Of a stretch of 64,000 nt of DNA, positions 34,180 to 47,000 are shown in pieces. A model generated the notes under the pieces. It saw only the letters and a list, made by a program, of their open reading frames with translations, was not told the DNA's origin and did no database searches. A program made the position numbers and the translations under genes. This DNA is from Litsea cubeba. Taxonomy: Eukaryota > Streptophyta > Magnoliopsida > Laurales > Lauraceae. The stretch is taken from positions 141,247,052 through 141,311,051 of the forward strand of contig CM022946.1 of NCBI GenBank assembly GCA_012931725.1, written 5' to 3'. Each line of letters opens with the position of its first letter. The first letter of the stretch is position 1.

Positions 34180-34640
34180 GCGGGGAAGCGACGCTTAGTC
34201 GATACTCGCACAAATCGGAAGCATGCGAACCACGTTCGACACTTCCAAAATTGCAGGGAAGCGACATTTCGTCGATACTTGCAAAATTCAAAAACCGTGG
34301 AGACGCAACATTTCAGTTGATATCCACAACCCAAATCTCAAAGGTTCGAAAAAACCTAAAAAAACATGGAGACGCAACATTTCAGTTGATATCCATAACC
34401 CAAAGGTTTGAGAAAACCATAAATTTCAAAAATCGTGGGGAAACGACATCAAGTCAGTACCCGCAAAACCGAAACTTTTGAAAAGCAAGGACGCGACATT
34501 CCATCGATACTTGCGCCCAAATCCGCGAGGATGCGACATTCCATCGATACTCGCAACCGAATGAGCAAGGATGCGACATTCCATCGATACTTGCAAGAAC
34601 ATTCAGCAGGGAGGCGACTTTTAGTCGATACTTGCATTTT
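34180..34640. repeat. Minisatellite, GCGACATTYCRTCGATAC core (outer element)
   Basis: Degenerate ~54-bp units contain GATGCGACATTCCATCGATA or ACGCAACATTTCAGTTGATA. It is the reverse-complement counterpart of 10850-11320. Confidence 0.8.
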
Positions 34641-34960
34641 TGAAAACCAAACCGGCTATAAATGCCACCAAAACAGGCTATAAATGCCACCAAACCGGCT
34701 ATAAATGCCACAAACCGGCTATAAATGCCACCAAAACAGGCTATAAATGCCACAAAACGGCTATAGATGCCACCAAAATAGGCTATCAATGCCACAAAAC
34801 AAAACCGGCTATCAATGCCACAAACAAAAATTGGCTTTCAAAAAAAAAAAAACCGGCTATCAATGCCACAAACTCGGCTATCAATGCCACCAAAAAACCG
34901 GCTATAGATGCCACAAAAAAAACTCGGCTATCAATGCCACAAAAAAAAAAGCTGGCTCTC
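34640..34960. repeat. Minisatellite, CGGCTATMAATGCCA core (outer element)
   Basis: About a dozen units of 18-30 bp share GGCTATMAATGCCACAAA or a close variant. It is the counterpart of 10565-10850 and has the same core as the LTR minisatellite at 43315-43395. Confidence 0.85.
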
Positions 34961-35361
34961 ATGCCAAAATTGGCTTCCATGCCACGAGCAAAAATCTGGC
35001 TTCCATGCCAAAACAATCATTTGACAAAAGATTTTCACAAAATGACAAGCTTTTGATCAAATCCCATTTAGCAATTACTTTTATCACAAAAAGATTTAAG
35101 TAAGCGTAGGGAAGAAAAAAAGAGAAGAGCATCCCATTTAGCAATTACTTTTATCACAAAAAGATTCAAGTGAGCGTAGGGATAACAAAAAAAAAGTACC
35201 AAAAAATACATGTGGTACAAAAAAAAAAGGAAAGTGTTCACAAACACTACAAAAAAAAAGAAGAGAAAAGTACCAAAAAAAATAATACAAGTGGTACTAA
35301 AAATATATATATATAAAAAAGAGAGAAGGATGGTTTCTGTCAAAAAAAAAAAAATAGGAGC

Positions 35362-38300
35362 TCAATCAAAAATGGTCTCCAGCCAGGAGTTCAGCTCCTT
35401 AAGCAAACTTTTAGCCTCAGCCGTCAGGGATTCCAAGGCACGCTTCTTCAGGAACCTGCCATGAGATGCTGGAGAATGCTGCAATCCTTCTTCCACACCG
35501 GGAAGCTTATCCCGAGCAATTTGCCATCGTTCGCTTTCTTCAGATTCCCTTTCAAGAACTCGATTGGCATCTGCAACCAGGCGAATCAGAGCACTCTCCA
35601 TGTCGTGAGCCTCTGTTATTGCAGTCCACTTGGCAGCGACTTGTGCCTGCAGATGCTCAAGACATTTCCTGGCCTCATCGACCTCCCTATCAAGGATGTT
35701 AAGGTCATGTGTCAGCCCAATGATGTTTAGCTCTTCTAAGTTCTTCTTTCGGACTACCTGCTTCCTGCTTTCTGTAGCCTCATCCAGGTTAGACTTAGCC
35801 TTATCAGCAGGGTCCAAGAACATCTCCTTGAAGAACTGGTCATCAGCCAAACCCATGGTCTCAAACCACTTATCACCCAGTGCAATGATCCTATCAACGA
35901 TCGCCCTGGCACCTGTGACATCCAGACCAGCCTCTTCGGCATCACTGAGAATCTCCCGCACATGCTGGATCATCCCAAATCCGGCATCTAAGTGCCCAGA
36001 AAGCAGAGTCTCAAACCAAGAGCTCAGAACTCGTACCACCACCTTCTTCGCAAAAAGAAGAGATGGCCCAACTGAAGATTCGCCCAACTCCGTTGGTCGG
36101 CTGCTCATATCATCATCTGTTGAAAGAGTAACAAAAGAACTCTTCCCAGTTGAAGCTGCTCCTGCTCGGGAAGGAATCTCAGCATGAGGTATCTCCTCAA
36201 CATTGTCAGAACTAGTCCCAGGAGTCTCTACCTCTGGATCAAACTCTGGCATCCCTTGCTCTGGAAGCGACGGATCCTCCTCTGTCACTTCAAAACCTGC
36301 CAAAGAAACACAAAAAGGTACGCATATGATCCTGTTTGAAAATCATTATCAGGGTTATAACTATAAAATACCTTCTTCGACGACTGGCGGAACACTTTCT
36401 TCCTCCATGAACTCATCGGAAGCATCATCAACATTTGCATCCATCGATGGTTCAAAGTCATCGGAATCTTATGGCAAGTCAGCTGGCAAGAAATGTGTTA
36501 GCAAACCAAGTCACAGACAAAAAAAAAAGAAAAGCAAAAGAAGTCGTACCAATTGGAGATTCTGGATTCACTCCAGAGTCCATCGGTTCTTCTTCAGGTG
36601 CCCCGACAGGATCCGTCACCACCTCATCGACTGGAACCTCAGGCATCACCAAGTCTTCCTCTGCTAAAAAGAAAAGAAAAGCAGAAACAAGAAGCAAATC
36701 AGAACATGGAAAAATCCCATGAAAACAAATGGAAAGAGAAAAAGGAAGAATCATACCTTCACCGATGGTCTCTTCTTCTCGGCTTCTCTTCTTTGGAGGC
36801 TCATCAGCATCTACTGGCGGGTCCTCATTGATACCAAGAGGAACTTCCAAGTCAGGAGAGTCCTCATCCTGCCCCTTGCTGCGATAATGACTCCTCATCC
36901 TCTTACTCATGCGGGCTCGCTTCTTAGAGGAACCTGCCCCGCTGTCAGAGTCAGGTTTCCCACTTGACTCCTCATTGGATGGTCTACCCTTATCAGTAGA
37001 CCCCACGGAAGCTTGCCTCTGTGCCGCTTGCATCCAAGCACCAAGTTCAGCTTCCTCCTGTTCTAGCTGCTCTAAAGCCTCATCAGGTATTTCTCGGACA
37101 GCTTCAGAACCAATGCGCCCTGGTCACCGAGAAAACCCATCTTGTGCTTCTCTCTAGAAAGGAAGGCCCACACTTCCTCTCGCCGGACGCCATCCGACTT
37201 TCCAATGCCCTTTCCAGATGCTAGCTTCACACCAAGCTCCTTCCTGGAAAGCCCCCGATATGCCGAAAAGCTCTCCGCGAACAACTTCGCAAAGCCGGCA
37301 GTCAGGGAAGTCAGCAACACAGGATAAGAAATCATGGCTGTAGTATCTTCAGCACTATAGAAAGCCCATGCATTTCTCCCGTCCTGTAAACCTCCAAAGC
37401 GCTTCACCATGCTTGAAGGCGCTCCGACAACGCCTTGAGAAAAACCTAGCTGCAAAGCAAAGCGAGAGGGTACATATGGCTGGATGTCGACGAAAAGATG
37501 TCTGCGGTACACCATCGTGCCGACACGTATGCTGAAAAGCCACTCTCTCTCTGCATTGGTCAAGGAGTAATGCCTTCCCGACCACGCCCTGGTAGAGTCT
37601 CGGGAGGCACCAAAATCAAAAGCCTTCTTCCGCAACTCCGGAGAAAGCTTCACTGAAGACTGCCCCATCTCGACGTCCCTGAACCGTCGGATCCTCATGC
37701 GGGCAAATAAAAGTGATTCGGACACGGCTTTGCCCTTAGCCAGTCGAATCATCAAAGGATCATCATCCTGTGCAGCACCCAACCGGTGGAAGCCAGGGCA
37801 GTGGTACACGTACCACGAATAAAAGATATGGGCTGAAAATACCCTATTCATGGGAAGCCCAAGCCGAACCAGAAAAGCAGCAGCCTGCAGTTCGGTACAC
37901 AGGTAGGAGTAAAGAGCTGGCACCAAAGCAAGCTGCTCTCCAAACGCCATCTGACAAGCCGGAAAAATACAATGCGACCTGATGTGCATTCCATCTCCTC
38001 CAGCAAAAATAGCCTCACCAAGCCAATAAGTGAGGTAAACAGCGAGATCTCTCCACAGTGCAATGTCAGGACATATGGCGTTTGTACTCGCACAAAAATC
38101 TCTCAACTCTTCTTGCATAGCAAAGATCTTCTTCGAACTTGGATCCTGAGCCCTGGCTTCCTGGGTCACACTATCAGAAGATTCCATGCTATCAAAAAAG
38201 TTGGGGAACGAAGAGCTAGAACTCTTCCAACTGCTGGATCTAACTTTAAAACCCTCCTTCTCCTTCAAAAAATCATAGAAGGCGACGAGCTGAAAGTACA

Positions 38301-39978
38301 GAAGCCTGAACTCCTCAGATTGCCCCTCAAGGACGCTCTCTATCGGCATAAACTCCTCATAAAGTTTGCCAAGGATGGGCAATCCAGTAATGGCGCTCAG
38401 CTCCTTCAAAGAGAAACCAATCTCACCATTCGTCACAATGAAGGTATTGGTTTGTGGGAGGAATAACTCCAGCATAGCCATGAAGGCCTCGTCGGAAAAG
38501 ATCACGGTCTCCCTAAAGGCACGGACCGCATCAAAAATCCCGGCTTCCTTCAATACGGCGCCACCAATCAGCAGGACGCGATCGGTCCACGACTTCCACT
38601 CGGAGTCAGCATTGAAACGGCCACGAAGTCGAAAAGGCTTTATCCAATTGCTGCCGTCACCGCTAAAAATACCAAGACCCACCGGTCTCAAATCGACCGA
38701 CAGAAAATCAGAACCCTGGTAGTTTCTGGATGGCATCAACAGGTCCATGTCAACAGGCGACCTCTCCGTATATCCAGGAGAACCGCCAACAAAAACCCCG
38801 GTCTTGATTACATTTGTCCTTCTCACCCAGCTTGGAGGATCTTCCCTCTTAGAGCACGTGGGGACAAGGCTCAAGATCGAGAAGGTGCGATCAAACGTCG
38901 ACCGGATAGCAACAGTCTTCTTCTCACCATCTACTGTGAAAGAGAACTGAAAACATCTCCTCTGGTATGTCATGTCATCAGGGACGGCATCACCAAAGAA
39001 GAAGGTAGGCTTGGGCAAAACACTCTAATCTTCCATGACCCATGGACGACTGCTTACCATGATCTTATAGAATTCCTCTCCCTTGAGAGTGATCAGTCGC
39101 TGCCTCATCTCATCTCTGTTGAGGGAGTCGCACTCTTCCAGATTTCTCTCAACATACTGGACCTTCTCAAAGGCCTGCTGAACGGCCGGATTAGAAGATC
39201 TAGCAGATCGACGAGGTACGCTTGAAGCAGGCTCTTTACCCTTGTTCGTTCTGGAGGAACCACCTGCAAAGGATGGAAAAGAAAAAGATCAAACATCAAA
39301 ATGACAGAATCTCGCTAAACAAAATCTGGCGAAATTTTGACATGATGCCGGGGCAATTCCAAAGAAAAGGAACTATCCCGAAAGAAATAGAAAGCTTGAA
39401 GATGGGCTCAACATCGCTGCGAGCTCCGAAACTCCAAACTTTCGAAACATCAAAGTCTCCGCAAAATCAGGAAGGGCTCAACATCGCTGCAAGCTCCGAA
39501 TTCCCAAATTTGCGAAAACTTTCAGGTATGCTATCACATCATGCTACAAATTTAATTTACAATTGAATGCATGCATGAACATCTAGGTTTGCCAAAAAAA
39601 AAAGGGGCATTATCATGATGAGCAAAAAAAAAAAAAAGAAACTTTCTCAAAAAAAAAGAGGGGAAAGAAAACAAAAAAAAAAAAAGAAAAAGAAACTTTC
39701 TCGAAAAAAAAAAGAGAAAAAAAAAAAGAAGAAAAAAGAGGGGATGGCCCACAGGCCACGTGGCTGTACGGCCAGATCCGTACGGATCTGTCCGTACGGC
39801 CCACAAACAAAAAAAAAAAAAAAAAACAAAACATGAAAAAAAAAAGAAAGAAGAAAAGAAAGCAAAAAAAAAAAAAAAACGTGTAAAAAAAAGGAAGCAA
39901 ACACGTGAAAAAAAAAAGAAAGAACTTTTTTTTCCTACAATGGGGTTTTCTTGAAAAAGGGAACTTACTTGAAGCCAT
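35362..39978 (-). pseudogene. Antisense five-exon gene, plant-mobile-domain-like protein (outer element copy, broken)
   Basis: Exons on the minus strand: 39978-39969, 39263-36757, 36660-36550 (or from 36663; tandem acceptor), 36482-36372, 36296-35362. Every intron is GT-AG at the same place as in the other copy. The largest open piece is 648 codons (37072-39018). It covers the plant-mobile-domain-like region (ELFLPQTNTF, GEIGFSLKELSAITGLP) and a long downstream domain with YVPSRFALQLGFSQGVVG. The exon 2 C-terminal end is basic (KKRARMSKRMRSHYRSKG) and nuclear-signal-like. Exon 5 is helical. Damage: TAG at 39025-39027, a one-base loss near 37115 and TAA at 36469-36471. None of these lesions is shared with the other copy. 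The antisense position is conserved in both elements, so the gene is a family trait rather than a chance capture. Confidence 0.77.
39746..39802. repeat. GC-rich palindrome cluster (outer element, intron 1)
   Basis: Between A-rich tracts lies a perfect 16-bp palindrome AGATCCGTACGGATCT (39774-39789), plus CCGTACGG and a G-box CACGTG. It is the counterpart of 5684-5740. Confidence 0.75.
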
Positions 39979-40099
39979 TGATGGAAAAGAAGAAGAAAAG
40001 TCTTGAAGATCTTGAAGAAGAAGGACTCTTGGTCTTGAAGCCCTCTTGAGATTATTGCAAAAGAAAGTAATAAGAGCAAGAGATCCAACCTCCTCCTTG

Positions 40100-40107
40100 C
40101 TTTTATA
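40100..40107 (-). promoter_or_regulatory. TATA box of the antisense gene (outer element)
   Basis: TATAAAAG on the minus strand lies 122 bp upstream of the ATG at 39978, the same spacing as in the other copy. Confidence 0.6.
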
Positions 40108-41057
40108 GAAGAGAGCAAACCAAAGAAGGAAAGAAGAAAGAGGTAAGTGTTACTAATTAGTAACATTACCAAAAGAAAGAGATTAGAAAGATTCTTTCCC
40201 AAAAGAAAGATATCTTGAGGGATTCTCTCCCAAAAAGAAATCAATGAGAGATTTTCTCCCAAAAAGAAATCAATGAAGGATTCTTTCCCAAAAGAAAGAT
40301 ATCTTGAGATATCCTATCCCAAAATAAAGGGAACATGAGAGATTCTCTCCAAGAAAAGATATTTTTAGATATTCTCTATCCAAATGAGATATCTTTGGAT
40401 ATTCTTTACAAAAATGACCCCATAGGAGATCTAAGCCATTTCAAAAGCTTAAGGTCCCATCGGTTAGCCCATATGAGCCAGGTTTGACCACCTAGGCACA
40501 AAAAATATATACATATAATAAGAAAATGGGCTTTTAGTCAAAGAGAAATCCCTCTTACCAAGAGTATACAAAAATGGTTCCATGCCTCTTTTGAGTTGAT
40601 TCGACCATACAAAAAGAATTCCAAGCCCCATGAGCTTCCAAAATTCAAACCATCCAGCCTCATCTACCAGATTGAGTCAAAATCTTGAAATTGACATTCC
40701 ACAAAAATCAAACCAAATCATGGTCCCCTAACTTGCCACATACAGCTTGTTAGGTCACAAGACCAAAATCAAAAACCAAAACCAGATCCCCTAACTTGCC
40801 ACATACAGCCTGTTAGGTCACAAGGTCAAAACCCAAATCCACATCCCTGATGTCATCTTCAAAACTTTGCCTCGAGATGGTACGTGATCCCTTTCACTAC
40901 CATAAAATTCCCCTGGAAGCTCAAAAGGCTACAAATACCAAAAAGAAAGACTGCTCAAAGACTCTTGGTCAAGTCACAGGCTCTCCTTCAAAAATCTCTT
41001 CGAGGCACATCGACTACAAAAGTTAAGCAACTCGTCGCTGTACCTCGAGGGGGCATT
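40108..41057. other. Non-coding 3' region of the outer element, with polypurine tract
   Basis: It holds short AGAATCTCTCC/GATATC repeats (40195-40400) and two units (about 40697-40835) of the repeat that has four units at 4569-4794. It ends in the polypurine tract CCTCGAGGGGGCATT at 41043-41057, next to the 3' LTR. Confidence 0.72.
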
Positions 41058-43664
41058 TTTTGACACCAAAAATGTCACTTTGCCTCTTCAAGATCCAAAG
41101 AGCTACATGAAGTCGCAACCTGCCATAAATAGGCAATGCTACTTCCAAAAAATCAAATCTTGTCAGAATCAAACAAAAACTGCAAGATCCTTCAAGACAG
41201 CCAAAAGAGGAGTACACAAGAAGTTTCGGGTCATTTCAAAATCATTTGGCCTAACTTCACTTCTCCGACAGCCGAAAAGGAGCTCTCGGCGGCGAAAGCA
41301 TCGGAGACACCAAATCTTCGATCAAAGCCGATGGATGGTCTCAAAATACATCCAAAATGCTCCACGTCAAGTTCCGAGTCAAACCGACAACGTTTGACCC
41401 TACATCAACCCTCGAACAGCTAAATCAAGCCTCTCGGCGGCGAATACCACCGAGGCCATCACTCATCAGATAGAGCACCTGGACGGCTTCAAAATGCTTG
41501 CAAAGGGTTACACGCCAAATTTCAGGTCATTTCGACAACATTTGACCATAGTTTGACGCTCGGAAGCCAAATCAGGCCTCTCGGCGGCGAAGCTCCCCGG
41601 GACCATGGATTCCAAGACAGAACCTATGGATCATCTTAGAATGACTCCAATAGGTTCCCTGTCAAATTTCAAGTCAATCGGACATCGGTTGACCGCACAA
41701 CAAACCGCGACATCTTCATCGCGACAAAAGCAAGTCTACTGGTGATAGGACCCCAAACGGCTTCAAAACTCAAACAAAAGCCTATGATTGGTCTTATTTA
41801 TTGCTCAGGAGGCTTCACCTCAAACTTCAGGTCATTCTGACATCGTTTGACCCAGTTTCAGCTTCTGACGGAAAATCGGCAGCTCTGCGCGACAAAGTCT
41901 TCGGCTTTCTCAGGAAATTGGAAACTTTGCAAAATAAAATGCAAGGATTCTCATCAGGTTTCCTACAGAGAAATCAGGCCAATAAATGGTCAAAAATGTC
42001 AAGGAAAAATACAGAAGAAAAAAGAATCGAAAAAAAAAGCAAAAACGGACGCAAAACGGGACAAAAAGGGGAAAAAGCCCCCCAGGGTCGCAGGCCCCTG
42101 GAGCCCGGGATCGCCGGGAAGGCCCCGGAAACCCCGGTTTTCGCCGTTTTTTCGCGATTCGAAGCGTCCAGCCTCTGGTAGTTTTCAAAACTCATACTTT
42201 TGAGACACCAAATCCTCTGACATCCGTCAAAAACACGGGTCAATCATCAAAAGTATCGAAAACAACATTGATCGCCACCCGGTCAACCAAAAAAAAGTGT
42301 GCTTTCTTCCCGACCGATTGAGAAATCGACAGGACAGATGGCACTGACCCGCTGTTGGCAATCAACACCTGAAGTCACATGGTCATCCGATGTCGATCTA
42401 CATGAAGATCCATCGATGATCATTGCCAAAAGAATCCCAAAAGACGCGGCACGGCCCGCGACTCTTCAACTGCTCGGCGACCACTTAATGCGATTAATTG
42501 ACTAGCTTTATTACAGTCATTAATCCATTTCTTTGGATGGACCAATCAGAAGCAAGCATCCGGGAGTTACAAGTCAAGAGATTCATGGCATTTAACCCAT
42601 GAAACTCCTCCCATCATAGCGATTAAAGGCGATTAAATGCCCTTAATCTCCTCCAGCCAATCAGAAGCCAAGAAAAAGGAGTTACAAAATAAAGGAATTA
42701 ATCCTGTAACTCCTCCCATTATGCGGCTTAATGACAATAAGAGCCCATAAACCCTCCTAAATGGCTACCTAAAAGCCTATAAATAGGAGAGCTCTCCAAG
42801 AAGAAAGAGATCGGAAAAAAACCCAAACAAGATCGGAAAAAAACACGGAGACACAGACAAAGCACAGAAATTCAGAGAAGGAAAAGAGAGAAAACTCTGC
42901 GGAAGTTCTACACCGACCACAGCTACAAGGTGACAAAAGTCCCTTGGGGGTAACCCCCCCCCCCCCCCCCCCCCCCCCCCAAGGTCCTTGCCTTCTCCTT
43001 CTGCCTCCAATGGCTTACTTGTGGCTTTTCAGCCCGTCTACTCGGTTTTTTATTGGACATAGGACCTCCTTTTGGTCTTTGTCCTCTAAAAACCTGAGGT
43101 TATAGCCAAGCCAAGCGAATCAATAGCATCCTTTGTTCTCATCTGCATGGACGATGGCGAAGCCCACATATGGCTTGCGACCGTCAATCTGAACGGGTCC
43201 CCCACAATCTCCTGAGAAGTTAGATCCTCCTTTTCTTGCTTTTCATTGTAGTTTGTATTTTTTCAAAAGAGACAAAAATCACAACTCTTGTCTTTCATTA
43301 TTGATAAGGATTGTATATCGGCTATAAACGCCAAAATCGACTATAAACGCCAGAAATCGGCTATAAACGCCAAAATCGGCTATAAATGCCAAAAAAATCG
43401 CCTATTACGGCAAACCAAGAAAAATGTCTCTTTTCTTAAATATATGTGCAATGGAAAACTTGAAAGAAGTTGATTTCTTTTTTACTTGCGAAGGTTGGTC
43501 TCCGGATCACCACTTGCAATTCCGAGTAAAATAGAAAATCTGGCACACCCACACAACAAAAATGTTGATGCGCGCCTCTGCCCCCCGGTTACGAAAGGGT
43601 CGGACCCAACGGACTCCCACGTCCGCCGACCTCGGTAAGAACCGAGCAGGAGCGCGGTCCATCA
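41058..43664 (+). repeat. 3' LTR of the outer element (2,607 bp)
   Basis: It starts TTTTGACACC where intact copies have TGTTGACACC, so the terminal TG is mutated to TT. It ends GCGGTCCATCA at 43664. It carries a TATA box at 42778, a 27-base C run and the GGCTATAAACGCC minisatellite. It pairs with 1-1859. Confidence 0.88.
42778..42785 (+). promoter_or_regulatory. TATA box of the outer 3' LTR
   Basis: TATAAATA at the same place as in the other LTRs. Transcription from it would read rightward into the LINE remnant and beyond. Confidence 0.6.
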
Positions 43665-44093
43665 CTCATATCATCCATCAGGGTAGTACTTGGATATTTG
43701 GTAATGGTCTAGACATTGACACATGGCAAGACACCTGGTGTGGTATCAAACCCATCTCTGCGGTCTTCCCCAGCCTTCAATTTCCCCTGGACCATCGTCT
43801 TGCCTCCCTCTTCCATTCAGGCTCTTGGCATATCCCCCACAATTTACCACCTGTTGTCCATGACCTGCTCTCTTCTGCTACTTCTTTCTTATCTCCTAGT
43901 GAATCTGCCAGCGACCACCTCTACTGGAAAGAAGCCCCTGATGGACAGCTGTCTCTGCACGCCGTTTGGAACACTATCAGATCTAGGGGACCCATCCTCC
44001 AATGGCCTCCTCTCATATGGAATGGCATTTCCATCTCCAGATTTAGCTGCTTCGGTTGGCGATTGATGCTAAACAAAACTCCCACAGAATCTC
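43665..44093 (+). pseudogene. L1-type LINE ORF2, C-terminal fragment (first part)
   Basis: The frame reads STWIFGNGLDIDTWQDTW and later YWKEAPDGQLSLHAVWN, then FGWRLMLNKTPTESL. This is the zinc-binding domain that follows reverse transcriptase in plant L1-type LINEs (zf-RVT): W-x-GNG-x-x-I-x-x-W-x-D-x-W, then K-x-PT. The 5' part of the LINE lies left of the outer LTR element, before the window. The reading continues at 47447 after a 3.35-kb insertion. Confidence 0.82.
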
Positions 44094-47000
44094 TGTAACG
44101 CCCCAAAATCCGGGCGCCTCGAATCTCTGGGCGCTACGAGAAAGTACCTAAGAGATACGGAAAATCCAATAATATAATCAAGTGTGAATCTCATATGAGC
44201 AGGTAAATGGACAAGGCCCTAAAATTTTATTTCACTTTAAAATATTACAAGGTACTTTCCATAATTAAACTAACTATTCAGTCCTAGGCCAACACGGCCA
44301 GTTATAAGAAAAGGAAAGAATAGATATCTATATAATAGACGCCTCACGATACACCAACTGCATCAATCTCTGAACCCTACGGCAACAGATCTGTCGCCAA
44401 GCAATTCTACCAATCAAGAAAGCGGAAGAGAAGATACCTGAAAACACCAAGGATTGGGTCAGGCTCGATGAGCCAGGCAAATAGGCATGTTTAGATGGCA
44501 ATACATTATATCAATAGATAAGGAAGAAGTCCATATACCTGATCCCAGCTCTACCTGCATGATTAGTATCTCGATAATAATATAAAATATCAAAGTGCAA
44601 CAGAAAATGGTGTAAAGTGTAGTGCATGAACAATAATCGAGATATTGATATAACAGATGTTTGATACAGCATAACATGTAGATAAGAGAAGCCATCATCA
44701 TCAAAACATCAGATAAACTATACAAGCACATCAGAGTCATCAGTAGCAGAAGTAAACAGAGGAAGTAACATTACCATAGTCGTAACTATCGCATCCAGAT
44801 CCAACCGTATCAACGGCGGCAGTTAAAGACAATAAACAATGATATCTATAATATATAATATTCATACATCCAATATACATACATAGAAGCATACCAAGGT
44901 ACGTCCACAGTTGAAGTACAAAGGACGTGGGGGGTCAGAGCCAGCCCATCGTCGTCGTCTCAACAACTGTCGATGGACACCAAGCATGGGGGTCATAGCC
45001 ACCCACCACTGCCGTCACATCGAATAGGAGTGTACAAGAATCCATCAATGTCCATAGCCATAGCCAAGTCCCAGCCATTGGTCGTACGTGCTATCTCAAC
45101 CAACAATATACATAGCCACAGCCAAGTCCCAGTCATTGGACTTATGTGCTAGATCAATTTCACCGTCCATCCATACACCCGGTCTGAGCGCCGGCGGTCT
45201 CAGTACCTCACCTACACCTGGTACCTACTGTGTCAATCACATCACAATATCAATGTCCATGCCGGCATCATAACCCTCGGCAGACCAATCGTACATCCAC
45301 AAACACTACGGATCACTAGGTGGGGGTACTCCAAACTGGATAGCCTTATTATCCTTAATATGAGATGATAGTAGTTAAGGGTACGAGGCACGGAGTTCGG
45401 GTATAGCTAATCCATCCTTGTGGTTCTCAACAGTTAATAATGCATACCCTTGTAAACTCCGCTTCTCTATACGCTTAATTAGTTTATCTCAATATACTGT
45501 CCGTCTATCAGTATCTACCGTTAAGTTCCCAATATTACCGGTCAGGACTTCAAGTGCCATGTCCTGACATCTCATCCAATACGGACCGTGATCATGGATC
45601 AGAGCCTAAGTGCAATACCCTGATTTATAGTACCTCTCGAGGCCTACATCCAAGGTTCGGAGCTACCAGTCAGCCTTAGTGTCTGTTTCACAATATAAGT
45701 ACCACATATCACAAGTCCATCGATGATTGCTGCCCCTCTATTCAGGTCCAAGGTCCCACTTCACCTAAGACAGTGATCACGGAGTCCCAGATGCTTATTA
45801 AGTATCCTTAGTGCTCATGTAGGTATTTAGCATCATAAGACATCCATAACCCTTGAATCAGGTTCCATTTTACAACCCAAGACCCTACTTAGGTGGCTAC
45901 ACAGGTCAAGGTTGAGCCCAGCCCTTGACTCGTGTCTAGCGAATCCCAAACAGTCCAAATGGAAGGTCAACGGGGCCAACACATGATCAAATCATAAAAG
46001 GGTCCAAATTTGGGAAAGGTCAATGTATACACTGAGCTCGGCCAACCTACTCTGAGCTCGGTCAACCAGGCACGAAGCTCGACCAACCTGCTCTGAGCTC
46101 GGCCAACCAGACACTGAGCTCGACCAAACTGTTCTGAGCTCGGCCAACCAGGCAATGAGCTCGGCCAACTAGGCACGGAGCTTGGCCAAACTGTTTTGAG
46201 CTCGGCCAACCAGGCACTGAGCTCGGTCATCCTAGCTGAAAACTGTTGCAAATACCAGAATTCCTGGATTTCTCTCTTTTCATTCCAATCTTCACCAAAC
46301 ACTTCCAAACATCAAACACGTCTCCTATATCATGATCTCATCACAAGTGGGCCATTGATCTTCCAAAGGGGGATTCTCATCCATCAATGGCCAAATACAC
46401 ATAAAAGAGCTTAGACTAACAATTCTACATATCATATCATCCAATCAACCATCTAAATACATAAATCATGCCAAGCATCCATAAAAGACAGTAATTACCA
46501 ATCTAAGCATGTTAGTCAATTTAATTAAATAATCTAAGCATGTCTACTTGCCTAATTAGGAAGAAAGCTCCTCAAATAGCTTGGGCTCCACTCCAAATGC
46601 TTTAAGATCACTCCCACAACTGGATCCACAATCTCTACACCCATACACAAAGAGAGAAATGCATAAGGAAGGGAAATCTAAGAGAAATGACTATTTTACA
46701 AGGAAATTGAAAAGGGGGAAATGGATTACCTTAGCTTGGAGAGGGGAGAGAGATCTAGGATGTTTGAGATGGTTGTAGTAGGTTTCTTTTATAGGAAATG
46801 GTGGGATGGAGAATATCCCAGGTGCCCTCTCTTGCTAGTGTAAGTTTAGGATAAGGATGAGGGTATTTAGGGAATGTTAAAATAGAATGACTAAAGGGCC
46901 CTTGGTGGCTAATAGAAATAAAGGATAAGGACTAGGGTAGTATAGGTATTCTCATATAATGACTAAAGTATCCTCAAATAAGTGGTTGTGAATAAAGGAG

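Larger units (their letters stand above)
33815..35361. other. Non-coding region between integrase and the antisense gene (outer element)
   Basis: Mirror of 10168-11672: an unrepeated tract to about 34175, the AAATGTCGC-type minisatellite (34180-34640), the GGCTATMAATGCCA minisatellite (34640-34960), the duplicated 57-bp unit (35060-35186) and A-rich sequence to 35361. Confidence 0.75.
1..43664 (+). mobile_element. Outer Tat-lineage LTR retrotransposon, plus strand (5' end cut by the window, interrupted by a nested copy)
   Basis: The element consists of a 5' LTR (1-1859, start before the window), primer site at 23782, leader, gag-pol at 25750-33814, an antisense gene at 35362-39978, a polypurine tract near 41043 and a 3' LTR at 41058-43664. 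The 1-1859 LTR resembles the 43-kb LTR more than it resembles either minus-strand LTR. For example, both carry the same CCTAAATGGCTACC stretch upstream of the TATA box, which shows that they are a pair. The minus-strand element at 1860-23771 splits them. Without it the element would be about 22.5 kb, which is large for Ty3/gypsy but usual for Tat relatives such as Ogre. The two RNase H domains in pol place it in the Tat lineage. Several stops and frameshifts make it non-autonomous now. The right flank is LINE sequence; the left flank lies outside the window, so its target duplication cannot be checked. Confidence 0.9.

Noticed and set aside
43562..43664. Start of the LINE frame at 43562 as a new fused gene
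   Set aside because: The first 34 codons are LTR sequence; the open frame across 43664 is accidental.
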